This document shows, in pieces, positions 44,254 through 53,808 of a DNA stretch of 64,000 nucleotides. A program made the position numbers and the translations under genes. How positions within the stretch are numbered: the stretch's first letter is position 1; every line of letters begins with the position of its first letter. Location of the stretch: NCBI RefSeq assembly GCF_017744695.1, contig NZ_JAGIAS010000001.1, forward strand, positions 339,013 to 403,012, written 5' to 3'. The DNA is from Dyadobacter sp. GTDB lineage: Bacteria; Bacteroidota; Bacteroidia; Cytophagales; Spirosomataceae. The notes under the pieces were generated by a model. The model had not been told where the DNA came from. It worked only from the letters and a program-made list of their open reading frames with translations, and ran no database searches.

Positions 44254-47200
44254 TTAGAATTTCAAATTCACGTTAAAGCCGTAGCTTCTCGTTGGGGGAA
44301 GTTGCGTCGATTCGATCCCCTGGTCGTTACCCGCCGATAAATTCGTTTCCGGATCGATCCCCGGCGTGTGTTTCAGCAGGGTCTGAAGGTTTCTGCCTAC
44401 CAGCGAGACACTGGCGCCTTTTACAAAACCGATCTTTTCATACAATGCACGCGGCAGGTTGTAGGTCAGCGATACGTACCGGAGTTTGATAAAACTGGCA
44501 TTGTACAGGTAATCGTCCAGCGCGTCGCGGCGGCGTACGATAATATCGCGGTTGTTGACCTGGGCAGCCGTTACCAGCACCTTGTTCTCCTCGCCGGTCT
44601 CGGTTACGCCCGGCAACACCACCCCATTTGCCCTTCCGAGCAATGAGCGGGGCGACATGCCGCGGTGTTCCAGGTTGTAGTTGGTATTTGAATAAATCAG
44701 CCCTCCGAATTTGCCGTCCACCTGGGCCGACAGCGTAAACGCCTTGTAGCTGAATGTGTTGGTGATACCGGTTGTGTACCGCTGAATACCCGAACCGAAT
44801 GCCTTCACGTCCGTAGGCACAATGGGCAAGCCTTTGGCATCCATTACATCCCGGCCATTGGCGTCGCGCTTAATCGTCCGTCCGACGATCTGCGAATATT
44901 CCTTCCCCACTACTTGTTTCAGGAAAACCTTCGTGGCCGTCCCCAGCAGGAACTCGTTCGTCGAATTGGAGATTTTCAGGATCTTGCTTTTGTTGTAAGC
45001 CACATTGAGCGAGACATCCCAGCTGAAATTCTTCGTAGTAACGGGCCGCACGGTAAACAGCATTTCAACACCCCGGTTGCGCAGCTCGCCCACCGTCACC
45101 ACCGCACCATTATAACCGGTAACCGACGAGACGGTTTCGGTAGTAATGTCGTTTTTGGTGGACCGGTTGTAGGCCGCAATGTCGAAACCCAGTTTACCAT
45201 TGAAGAGCCGCAGGTCCAAACCCGCCTCTAATTCATTCACGCTCAGCGGACGAAGGTTTTTATTCGGGACCACCGCCTGGTTGATGGTACCCAACGGTTT
45301 GCCGTCGTAGCTGTAAGGCAGCACGCCGTAGGTCAGATTGAGCTGGTAGGGATCCGTGGCGCCGCCCACTGACGCGTACGACACCCTGAATTTGCCAAAA
45401 CTAATGGCCTTAGGCATTTTGAACGCGTCTGAAAATACGTAACTGAGACTGGCGGATGGATAAAAGTAGTTGTTCGACTCAGGGCTCAGGGTTGAGAACC
45501 AGTCGTTCCTGCCGGTCACGTTCAGGAACAGGTAGTTTTTGTAGGCCAGCTCGGCGGTACCGAACAAAGAGTTGATTTTATTATCCAAAATACTCGTGGT
45601 CGTGTTCCGGACCGAAGTATTGTTAATGACTTCCAAACGGGGCGTAATGATGCCTGAACCGCTGATATTGGTGCCATTGCTGTGCTGCGCCATGAGGTTA
45701 CCACCCGCATTGACCACCAAATTGAAATCTTTGTTCAGCGCCTTATTAAGCCCGATCATTCCCTCGAAATTCCGCTCGTAAAAATTGGTCGTGATCTGAT
45801 CGATCTGCCCGTTGGGACGGTAACCGGTGCCTTCGGGTACAATTTTGTTGATTTGATAGGAAAACATATCCTGCCCAACCTTCCCCTGCACAAACAGCCA
45901 GTCGGTAATGTTCCATCGCGCATTGATCGCCGCGATGAACCGGTCCTTCTGCGTATTGTTTTTGATCTGATTCAGCGCATAATAAGGATTGGTAGCACCC
46001 AAATCGGTGCCCAGCACTTTCTCCTTGAATGTAACGGGGTCGTACCCGGGTGCCAGCGCGCTGGTGGGCATGTTGCTGTTTACGAACAAGATGGTGCCCG
46101 CGCTGTTGGCATTGTTCGTTTCCAGCACGTAACGGTTATCTACCTTTTCGTTGATGTAATCGACATTGGCACTGATCGCGATGTTTTTGGTCGCATTCTG
46201 ATTAATGCTCAGGCTGACATTATCCCGGCGCATTTTCGCATTCGGAATAATGCCTTTGTTACGCATGTCTGTTACGGCGAGCCTGAAATTCCCCTTATCC
46301 CCGCCCCCGGTAAAAGCTATGTTATTGGAAGAAGTATACCCATTGCCATAAAAATCCTTCAAAACCTGGTCCTTGACATACGAATAGGGTCTTTCCACGC
46401 CATCCAGCTGCACCACCATCGATCCGTCGTAAGGTGCACCCCAGTGATTTTGCCCGTGCGCCGCCGCCACGCCGACGCCGGATGGTTTCACCCCGTTATA
46501 GCCCTGGCCATATTCCTTTTGCAGGTCCCAAATAAAGTACGGCACTTCCACGGTATTATTGGAGTTGAATTCGATGCCGATACCTTTGTTACCCTTCCCC
46601 GATTTGGTGGTGATGATGATCGCGCCGTTTTTGGCCCTCGACCCATACAATGCTGCGGCAGCCGCTCCTTTGAGGACTGTCATATCTTCCACGTCGTCGG
46701 GGTTGATACTGGATATGTTATCACCCCAGTCGGGATTATCGCCCTGGGTCTTGCCAAACTTGGTATTGTTCATCGGAATGCCGTTGATGATAAAAAGGGG
46801 CGCATTGTCGCCTGTCAGCGAGGTATTGCCCCGGATCGTGATCCGGCTTGATCCCGCCGGTCCTGTCGCCGCCGCCGAAACATTTACCCCGGCCACTTTG
46901 CCGGCCAGCGAGTTGCCAATGTTGGTTTCCCTCGTCTTTGTAAATGCGTTCCCCTCCACCCTGGTCACCGAATACCCCACCGCCTTGACTTCCTTCTTGA
47001 TCCCCAGGGCCGTTACCACCACCTCATCCAGCGACTTGGTATCGGTGAGTAGCTTTACTTCCAGTATCGAACTGCTGCCGACGGTGATTTCCTGAGGCTG
47101 GTACCCCACAAATGAAAACACCAGAACAGCATCGGGTCCTGGCGCTTCGATGGTAAAATTTCCACCCGCATCGCTACTGGTGCCCTGCTGCGTTCCTTTC

Positions 47201-47439
47201 ACCAAAATGTTCACACCCGGCAGCCCGTCGCCCTTCTCGTCGGTGACTTTCCCTTTCACGGTTTGAAGCAGGACCGGCCTGCCGATACTCCCGTTGCTCA
47301 CAATATTGACCCTTACGGATTTGAATGGCCCGGCCGCCCGGGCGGAGATCGACAGGCCTACGAGGGCGGCTAACAGGCAACACCGCTTACAACAACTTGC
47401 AAAGCGTGTACCATGTTCCGGTAAAACTTTTTGTTCCAT
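44254..47439 (-). CDS. SusC/RagA TonB-linked outer-membrane transporter
   Basis: Start chosen at 47437-47439 (MEQKVLPEHG); the frame runs 16 codons further. After the signal peptide (ending near SARA) there is a carboxypeptidase-regulatory-like domain (VKGKVTDEKGDGLPGVNI), TonB box area DEVVVTALGIKK, plug (TIRGNTSLTGDNAPLFIING) and barrel ending SYGFNVNLKF. No STN domain precedes the regulatory-like domain and no FecR/sigma genes are adjacent, so it probably transports without trans-envelope signalling. Divergent from the Tat-exported DapA-like gene with 290 bases between. Confidence 0.92.
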   Translation of the reverse strand: MEQKVLPEHGTRFASCCKRCCLLAALVGLSISARAAGPFKSVRVNIVSNGSIGRPVLLQTVKGKVTDEKGDGLPGVNILVKGTQQGTSSDAGGNFTIEAPGPDAVLVFSFVGYQPQEITVGSSSILEVKLLTDTKSLDEVVVTALGIKKEVKAVGYSVTRVEGNAFTKTRETNIGNSLAGKVAGVNVSAAATGPAGSSRITIRGNTSLTGDNAPLFIINGIPMNNTKFGKTQGDNPDWGDNISSINPDDVEDMTVLKGAAAAALYGSRAKNGAIIITTKSGKGNKGIGIEFNSNNTVEVPYFIWDLQKEYGQGYNGVKPSGVGVAAAHGQNHWGAPYDGSMVVQLDGVERPYSYVKDQVLKDFYGNGYTSSNNIAFTGGGDKGNFRLAVTDMRNKGIIPNAKMRRDNVSLSINQNATKNIAISANVDYINEKVDNRYVLETNNANSAGTILFVNSNMPTSALAPGYDPVTFKEKVLGTDLGATNPYYALNQIKNNTQKDRFIAAINARWNITDWLFVQGKVGQDMFSYQINKIVPEGTGYRPNGQIDQITTNFYERNFEGMIGLNKALNKDFNLVVNAGGNLMAQHSNGTNISGSGIITPRLEVINNTSVRNTTTSILDNKINSLFGTAELAYKNYLFLNVTGRNDWFSTLSPESNNYFYPSASLSYVFSDAFKMPKAISFGKFRVSYASVGGATDPYQLNLTYGVLPYSYDGKPLGTINQAVVPNKNLRPLSVNELEAGLDLRLFNGKLGFDIAAYNRSTKNDITTETVSSVTGYNGAVVTVGELRNRGVEMLFTVRPVTTKNFSWDVSLNVAYNKSKILKISNSTNEFLLGTATKVFLKQVVGKEYSQIVGRTIKRDANGRDVMDAKGLPIVPTDVKAFGSGIQRYTTGITNTFSYKAFTLSAQVDGKFGGLIYSNTNYNLEHRGMSPRSLLGRANGVVLPGVTETGEENKVLVTAAQVNNRDIIVRRRDALDDYLYNASFIKLRYVSLTYNLPRALYEKIGFVKGASVSLVGRNLQTLLKHTPGIDPETNLSAGNDQGIESTQLPPTRSYGFNVNLKF

Positions 47440-47442
47440 GGA

Positions 47443-47457
47443 CTTAATTGGGTTAAG
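47443..47457 (-). promoter_or_regulatory. Palindromic motif immediately before SusC start
   Basis: CTTAA-N5-TTAAG (47443-47457 on the plus strand: CTTAATTGGGTTAAG) ends three bases before the SusC ATG on the minus strand. It is nearly the same as the inverted repeat at 62761-62780, which contains CTTAACTTGGGTTAAG. Its position suggests effects on translation initiation, or coincidence. Confidence 0.3.
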
Positions 47458-47729
47458 TTTTGAAGGGATCCACAAGAAGCTTAGCAACTAAGTCATAGGT
47501 GGATACAACTACATGTACGGTTTCCCATTACAATCAGGCCTCCGACGAATACAATTTTTTAGAAATAAATTCCAAAATAATTTCGGAGCGACATCTGGAA
47601 ATAGATTCACGCGGAAAAGTCCTGCTCTGAAAGGAACAGCCAGAAAAAATATTTGGACGAAAAGGTGACCCATTGTGATATTTTCAAGTACTCTTTACGT
47701 CACAAATCCACCTTAACCCTTAACACCCA

Positions 47730-48806
47730 ATGAAAACCGAGATTAAAGTGAGCAGAAGGGATTTCCTGAAAAAAATGGCGCCCGCGACGTTTGGAATCAT
47801 GGCTGGCAGCGGGATCATGCCATCCGCCCCGGCACATGGCTATACAGCGGCCGCAGCGCCTCCCCAGGCTTCTGCGGCGGACGAGAAAAAATTTGTCCCG
47901 GTGATGATTACCCCGTTCGACGGCAACCTCCAAATCGACTACGACAACGTTTCCCGCATCATCGACTTTTACCTCGAAGCGGGTGCAAAGGGGTTCTTTG
48001 CCAATTGCCTGAGCAGTGAAATGTATTTCCTGAACGACCAGGAACGCATTGACCTCACCAGACATGTGGTGAAGCATGTCAATGGGAAGGTGCCGGTCGT
48101 CTCAACTGGCTCCTTTGGCGATTCCCTTGCGGACAAAGCCCTGTTTGCCAGAAAGATCGAAGACACCGGCGTGGACGGCGTCATCCTGATATCCAGCCAT
48201 TTTGCCCGGCAAAATGAGAGCGACGCGGTGCTGATGCAGAATTTCGAGCAGTTTTTTGCACTTACCGGAAATATGAAATTAGGTACCTACGAATGTCCGT
48301 CACCGTATAAACGCATCCTTTCCCCCGAGGTATTCAGGTTCCTGGTTTCCAACAAAAACATGATCTACCACAAGGATACGACCGAAGATATCGGGAAAAT
48401 CGGGCAAAAACTGGCCGTGGCGAAAGGCACCCGGATGGAACTGTACAACGCGCATTCCGCAACTGCCCTGCAATCGCTGCAAAAGGGAGGGAAAGGGATG
48501 TCGCCTATTTCCGGAAATTTCTACCCCGAAATACATACATGGCTGTGCCAAAATGCCGGTAATCCGGCCAAATCCACAGATGCAAACTGGATACAGGCGG
48601 AGATTAGCAAGATGGAGCCGCTGATCTCCAAATCCTATCCGCTGAGCTCAAAGTATTTCCTTAAAAAACGGGGCCTGCCCATTGCGCTCACATGCAGGGC
48701 GAATAGCAAAGTGATCACACCCGAGCAACAACAAGTGCTGGACACCGCGCACAGCACGTTCGCAGGCTGGTGCGAGCGACTGGGTATACAGGCGGCAAAA
48801 GGTTAG
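47730..48806 (+). CDS. Tat-exported dihydrodipicolinate synthase/NAL family protein
   Basis: A 358-residue protein beginning with a twin-arginine signal (VSRRDFLKKMAPATFGIMAG). The rest is a TIM-barrel of the DapA/N-acetylneuraminate lyase superfamily: VPVMITPFDGNLQIDYDNV at the first strand, Y187 in GTYECPSPY and the Schiff-base lysine K215 in IYHKDTTED. The GTTGE-type substrate-loop motif of DapA is replaced by CLSSEMY, so this is not lysine biosynthesis but probably a retro-aldolase for a 2-keto acid sugar acid or sialic-acid-like compound. Export and location between two SusCD pairs suggest periplasmic catabolism. Confidence 0.82.
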   Translation: MKTEIKVSRRDFLKKMAPATFGIMAGSGIMPSAPAHGYTAAAAPPQASAADEKKFVPVMITPFDGNLQIDYDNVSRIIDFYLEAGAKGFFANCLSSEMYFLNDQERIDLTRHVVKHVNGKVPVVSTGSFGDSLADKALFARKIEDTGVDGVILISSHFARQNESDAVLMQNFEQFFALTGNMKLGTYECPSPYKRILSPEVFRFLVSNKNMIYHKDTTEDIGKIGQKLAVAKGTRMELYNAHSATALQSLQKGGKGMSPISGNFYPEIHTWLCQNAGNPAKSTDANWIQAEISKMEPLISKSYPLSSKYFLKKRGLPIALTCRANSKVITPEQQQVLDTAHSTFAGWCERLGIQAAKG

Positions 48807-48938
48807 AAGCCGAAAGGCGTATATATGCAACCGTCATGTATACCACTGGTTCCCAAACAATAAGAATAGCAACCCGCCGGGGCGGTAATAACACGATGCA
48901 ATAAATTATGATTTTAGCAACGGCATTGTAGTACTAAA

Positions 48939-51900
48939 ATGACAATGAACAGTAAATTGCATAGCTCAAACCTCTCTAATTTGAATTTAACTTTTCCCTT
49001 CAACCAAATGCGAAACACATTTACCCTCTCGCCCAGCCGCATTGGCTGGCTGCGCCGCCTTTTATGCGCGGCATCTGTGGTTGCGGCCACCACGGGATAT
49101 GGCGGTACGTCCGTTCCCTACCCTTCGTCAGGCGGCTCCGCTAACCGGGTACTCTCCCCCATTGACAAACCTGTAAAGGGAATGATCAAAGACCAGGCCG
49201 GAAATGCTCTGGCAGGCGTTAGTATCGTCGAAAAAGGCACGACAAACGGGACAATCACCGATCAGGATGGAAAATACAGCCTGACCGTTCAGGGCGAAAA
49301 CGCGGTTCTTTCCGTGTCTTTTATCGGCTTTGTCCCCAAAGAAGTCACCGTAGGCAATCAGAGCTCGATCGATTTTGTACTGTCGCAGGATGTCAAGCTG
49401 CTGAGCGAAGTAGTCGTTACTGCGTTGGGTGTAAAGCGTGAAGAGAAATCACTCGGGTACTCGGTCCAAAAGGTCAGCGGGGCTGCTATTCAAACTGTGA
49501 AGGGTACCAACCTGGCGACCTCTTTAACAGGAAAGATCTCCGGGCTTTGGGTTAAAAACAGTACTGAATTTAACGAAGCCCCCACGCTCGACCTTCGCGG
49601 CGAAACGCCCTTGCTGGTGATCGACGGCGTACCGTACGTGAATATCTCATTGAAAAACCTCAACCAGGATGATATCGAAAGTATTGATGTCCTGAAAGGT
49701 CCGACAGCGGCTGCTTTGTACGGTTCAAGAGGTGGCAGCGGCGCGGTCATCGTTACCACCAAACGCGGCGGTGCCGGGAAAGGCCTATCCGTCACGGTGA
49801 ACAGCAACAACATGTTCAATGCAGGCTTTTTGATGCTGCCTAAGGTCCAGCATTCATATAGCGCCGGATTGGGTAGTGCATATAGCCCAACGGACTATAT
49901 CTGGGGAGCCAAGCTGGATAACGGCACCATGGCCAACCAATGGAACCCTGTTACCAAGCAAATGGAAGTTTCGGAGCTGCGGTCGGTAGGGAAAAACAAT
50001 TTCCGCGACTTTTTGGTACCCGGCTTGATTTCGAACAACAACGTCAGCATTACACAAACCGGCGAAAACGGCAGTTTCCGTGTTTCGATGAGCCATATTT
50101 ACAATAAGGGCCAGTATCCCAACCTCAAATCCAATACCACGAGCTTTAACGTGAGCGGCGAGATGAAGGTCGGTGAGAAGTTCAGGTTGAACAGCCAGGT
50201 GGGTTACAATCGTATCACGGCGCCTCAGATTGCGGGTTCCGGATACGACGCACAGGGCTACATTTACAACATTCTGATCTGGATGGGGCCCGAGTACGAC
50301 CTTAGCTTGTATAAAAACAACTACTGGCTGACACCGAATGTAAAGCAGAACTGGCATTACAATGCCTGGTATGACAACCCATACATGATGGCATACGAAA
50401 AGCTGAACGGAATTGAAGAGAACAAAATGAACGCAAGTTTCACGGCTACGCTGGATCTGTTCGAAGGAGCGAAAATACTGGTCCGTCCGGGATTCGACCT
50501 CTACCAAAACAATGAAACCAAAAGAAACCCGCCGGGCATCCTTTCTACCCGTGGCTGGGATGCGTCGGGATTGTATTCGATTGCCAAAAGGAACGGTTAC
50601 AGCTTTAACGGCGACGCCTTCTTTACCTACAACAAAACGTTTGGCAAACTGGGGATTGATGCCTTAGCCGGTGGTACGATCTTTAAATATGACAATAACT
50701 ACCTTTACAGCGCAACCCGAAGCGGATTGCTTATTCCAGGCTATTATTCGCTGAACAATTCCGTCGAAAGACCCGATGTGAGTGTTGTAGACCCTAACAC
50801 GGCTGCCTCTAACCCCCGTTTCCGCAAACAGGTAAACAGTTTGTTGGGCAAAATTAGCCTGGCTTATAATAACACTTTCTTTTTGGACGTAACCGGCCGT
50901 AACGACTGGAGTTCATCCATGCCTGCCAAAACCAACAGCTATTTTTATCCTTCGGTGGGTGCCAGCGTCGTGGTCAGTGAATTTTTTCAGTCCTTGCCCG
51001 ACTGGCTTGACTTCTGGAAAGTACGCGGCTCCTGGACCCTCGCCAAGTCGGATCTGAGTGTGTATGCGACCAACAACACCTATTCTACCTCCACGGGTGT
51101 GTGGAACGGCTTGAATACGGCGTCTTATCCCGGCACGATCATCAATGCCTCAAACGTCGTAGCGGAAACCAACCGTACCTGGGAAATCGGAACGGCGGCG
51201 TATTTCCTGAAGAAACGCTTCAAGCTGGACGTGGCTTACTTCAACAAGTATAATTACAACATTCAAACCACTGCTGCCATCTCGCAGGCTTCCGGGTTCA
51301 ACAACACGCTGATCAACATCGATCAGACTTACGTCCGCAAGGGTATGGAGGTTTCGCTCGATGCGAACATTTTGAAAAAAGGCGACTGGCAATGGGATGC
51401 GACCGCCAACTGGTCTTATAATCACCGCTACTTTAAAGCACTGGACCCGCAATATTCTGCCAAAAACAACTGGACGAAGGCTGGCGGACGTACCGACACC
51501 TACACCGGGGCTACCTGGCTGAGAGATCCGCAAGGCAATCTGATCCACCAGGCTAACGGTCTTACGCAGGCCAGCACCTATGCCAGTTTGTATGGTTATA
51601 CGGATCCAAAATTCATTTGGGGACTTTCAAACACCGTCCGTTACAAGCGGTTTACGCTTACTGCCGCATTTGACGGCCGGATCGGCGGATTCCTGAATAA
51701 CTACACCTCTTACAAAATGTGGGATACCGGTGCGCATCCCGATTCTGATAACGAATGGCGTTACGACGAGGTGGTGAACAAAAACAAATCGTATGTAGGA
51801 CAAGGCGTGGTGGTAACTTCCGGCTCCGTTGTGTTTGACAATATGGGTAACATCACCAGCGATACCCGGGAATACGCCCCTAACACGACGAAGGTCTCCT

Positions 51901-52172
51901 ATGAAACCTACGCGCGCCGATACGGCGACGGGACACGTGGTGTGACTAACGCTACCTTCTTCAAGCTGCGCGAGCTTTCTATCGGCTACTCCCTTCCGCC
52001 TTCTTTCGCCAGGTATGTCGGCGCGAAATCAGCTTCCATCTCATTTACAGGACAAAACGTGTGGATGTGGACCAAAGATTTCCGCTTTGCGGATCCTGAC
52101 AAAGCGAACGACACGCAGCTCACCTCTCCGTCCGTACGCTACGTAGGTGGTAACATCCAACTTACTTTCTGA
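48939..52172 (+). CDS. SusC/RagA TonB-linked outer-membrane transporter
   Basis: A 1077-residue SusC without STN domain. After a long N-terminal region (ATG at 48939, alternative at 49008) the regulatory-like domain begins VKGMIKDQAGNALAG, the TonB box region reads SEVVVTALGVKRE, and the plug (DLRGETPLLVIDGVPYVN, DVLKGPTAAALYGSRGG) leads to a barrel ending VGGNIQLTF. The plug lacks the usual SIRG stretch and is shorter than that of the 44254 gene. It is followed by its SusD and preceded, 132 bases upstream, by the DapA-like gene on the same strand. Confidence 0.9.
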   Translation: MTMNSKLHSSNLSNLNLTFPFNQMRNTFTLSPSRIGWLRRLLCAASVVAATTGYGGTSVPYPSSGGSANRVLSPIDKPVKGMIKDQAGNALAGVSIVEKGTTNGTITDQDGKYSLTVQGENAVLSVSFIGFVPKEVTVGNQSSIDFVLSQDVKLLSEVVVTALGVKREEKSLGYSVQKVSGAAIQTVKGTNLATSLTGKISGLWVKNSTEFNEAPTLDLRGETPLLVIDGVPYVNISLKNLNQDDIESIDVLKGPTAAALYGSRGGSGAVIVTTKRGGAGKGLSVTVNSNNMFNAGFLMLPKVQHSYSAGLGSAYSPTDYIWGAKLDNGTMANQWNPVTKQMEVSELRSVGKNNFRDFLVPGLISNNNVSITQTGENGSFRVSMSHIYNKGQYPNLKSNTTSFNVSGEMKVGEKFRLNSQVGYNRITAPQIAGSGYDAQGYIYNILIWMGPEYDLSLYKNNYWLTPNVKQNWHYNAWYDNPYMMAYEKLNGIEENKMNASFTATLDLFEGAKILVRPGFDLYQNNETKRNPPGILSTRGWDASGLYSIAKRNGYSFNGDAFFTYNKTFGKLGIDALAGGTIFKYDNNYLYSATRSGLLIPGYYSLNNSVERPDVSVVDPNTAASNPRFRKQVNSLLGKISLAYNNTFFLDVTGRNDWSSSMPAKTNSYFYPSVGASVVVSEFFQSLPDWLDFWKVRGSWTLAKSDLSVYATNNTYSTSTGVWNGLNTASYPGTIINASNVVAETNRTWEIGTAAYFLKKRFKLDVAYFNKYNYNIQTTAAISQASGFNNTLINIDQTYVRKGMEVSLDANILKKGDWQWDATANWSYNHRYFKALDPQYSAKNNWTKAGGRTDTYTGATWLRDPQGNLIHQANGLTQASTYASLYGYTDPKFIWGLSNTVRYKRFTLTAAFDGRIGGFLNNYTSYKMWDTGAHPDSDNEWRYDEVVNKNKSYVGQGVVVTSGSVVFDNMGNITSDTREYAPNTTKVSYETYARRYGDGTRGVTNATFFKLRELSIGYSLPPSFARYVGAKSASISFTGQNVWMWTKDFRFADPDKANDTQLTSPSVRYVGGNIQLTF

Positions 52173-52194
52173 TCAACACCAAATGACCCGTATT

Positions 52195-53712
52195 ATGAAG
52201 AAATTCATTATCCCATATATGCTCTTAGTGGGCGGCTTGTTTACCCTGAACAGTTGCTCCGACTTCCAGGAGATTAACACCAATCCCAACGCCGCCACGT
52301 CTGTGTCGCCGGAAATGCTGGCCACCAACCTGATCCTGAATATCACGTCGGTCAGCTACCTGGACCCCGCATTGCTTTCCAAGGCGATTAACCACACCGA
52401 ATTCCCCAATTCATTGCAATACAACAATCTGGGAAAACAGGAATACAGCGGATTTGTGGCGCTCACCAACGTAGAGAAAATGATTGCCCTCGCACCGGAA
52501 GGAGCATTGAAAAACTCTTTTACCGGGCTTGGGAAGTTTGTCCGCGCATGGCGGTTTTTTGAATTGACCATGCGGCTGGGAGACATTCCTTATGCCGACG
52601 CATTGAACGGGGAAACGGGCACCATCAGACCAGCCTATTCCACGCAAAAAGAAGTGTTTCTCGGCATCCTGAAAGAACTCGAGGAAGCCGATCAGGCCTT
52701 CTCTCAGGGAACAAAATTCGCGGGAGATCCCATTTATAACGGCGATGTTACGAAGTGGCGAAAAGTGGTAAATACTTTTGCGTTGAAGGTCCTTCTGACG
52801 CTTTCGGCCAAAGAAAGCGATCCGGACCTGAACATCAAATCGCGCTTCAATACGATCGCAACCACGAAGCCTATCTTTGAGAGCTCGGCCGATAACTTTC
52901 AAAGAGTGTACTCCGATGTGGCAGGCCAGCGCTACCCGTGGTACAAATTGAATAACCAGGGGCTTATCTACCCGGTGATGTCGACGATGATTGTTGATAA
53001 ATTAAAAGACCTGGAAGATTACCGCCTGTTTTATTATGCCGCTCCTTCGCCCGTTAAGGTGGCGGCCGGCATCAACCCCTCGAGTTACGACGCCTATCGG
53101 GCCGTCAACCCATCGGCCGTGTATTCGGACCTGACCGCCGTAGCGTCTTCAAAAGATTATTCCAATTTGAATGCCCGCTATTCCGAACTGGCCAACTCGG
53201 AACCGATTTATCTGATCAGCTATTCGGTTCTGCAATTTATGCTGGCAGAGGCGTCGTTGAGAGGATGGATCAGCGGAGCACCGGCGAGTAGCTATTACGA
53301 AAATGCGATCCGCACGGGCATGCAGTTTGTAGCAAACAATACGCCCGATAACGCCGATTTCCACCATAATCGCAAAATCACGGCTGATTATATCACCGCC
53401 TATCTGGCCTCGCCGAAGGTAAAGTTATCGGGTACCAACGAGCAGCAGCTTGAAAAAATCATTACCCAAAGATATCTGGGAACCTTCCTTCAAGCCGGAT
53501 TTGACGGTTATTTCGAAAACCGCCGCACCGGCTATCCGGTCTTCCCGGTTAATCCACTGTCCAATAACAATACAGACAAGGACAAAATACCCGTTAGATG
53601 GATGTACCCGGATACGGAAATCAACTACAATTACGATAATCTGACTAAGGCGATTCAATCGCAATATGGCGGCAACGACGACTACAACCAGAAGATGTGG
53701 CTGCTTAAATAG
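52195..53712 (+). CDS. SusD-like_2 family surface lipoprotein
   Basis: About 505 residues. MKKFIIPYMLLVGGLFTLNSC gives a lipobox cysteine, followed by FQEINTNPNAATSV, the same signature as the 42666 paralogue. The start could instead be 52183, 12 bases earlier. MRLGDIPYADALNGETG and the ending QYGGNDDYNQKMWLLK fit the SusD-like_2 subgroup. It sits 22 bases after its SusC and ends before a strong shared terminator. Confidence 0.9.
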   Translation: MKKFIIPYMLLVGGLFTLNSCSDFQEINTNPNAATSVSPEMLATNLILNITSVSYLDPALLSKAINHTEFPNSLQYNNLGKQEYSGFVALTNVEKMIALAPEGALKNSFTGLGKFVRAWRFFELTMRLGDIPYADALNGETGTIRPAYSTQKEVFLGILKELEEADQAFSQGTKFAGDPIYNGDVTKWRKVVNTFALKVLLTLSAKESDPDLNIKSRFNTIATTKPIFESSADNFQRVYSDVAGQRYPWYKLNNQGLIYPVMSTMIVDKLKDLEDYRLFYYAAPSPVKVAAGINPSSYDAYRAVNPSAVYSDLTAVASSKDYSNLNARYSELANSEPIYLISYSVLQFMLAEASLRGWISGAPASSYYENAIRTGMQFVANNTPDNADFHHNRKITADYITAYLASPKVKLSGTNEQQLEKIITQRYLGTFLQAGFDGYFENRRTGYPVFPVNPLSNNNTDKDKIPVRWMYPDTEINYNYDNLTKAIQSQYGGNDDYNQKMWLLK

Positions 53713-53740
53713 TTGCAGGCTGCTTATTGAGTAATCAAGT

Positions 53741-53784
53741 AAAAAATGTCCCCGGAAGCTGGCTGCTTTCCGGGGACATTTTTT
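53741..53784. terminator. Strong bidirectional intrinsic terminator
   Basis: AATGTCCCCGGAA (53745-53757) is the perfect complement of TTCCGGGGACATT (53768-53780) around a 10-base loop, extended by A/T pairs to 53741-53784. It is flanked by A and T runs, so it can end both the SusD transcript and the convergent PQQ-repeat gene transcript. Confidence 0.92.
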
Positions 53785-53808
53785 ATTGCCGGTAATTACA
53801 TCACACAC

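Noticed and set aside
45682..46851. 389-codon plus-strand frame inside the SusC gene
   Set aside because: It is antisense to well-conserved SusC plug and barrel sequence; no family content. Long shadow frames are common opposite GC-balanced genes.
47730..48806. Lysine-pathway dihydrodipicolinate synthase
   Set aside because: Tat signal, altered substrate loop and SusCD surroundings argue against DapA proper.
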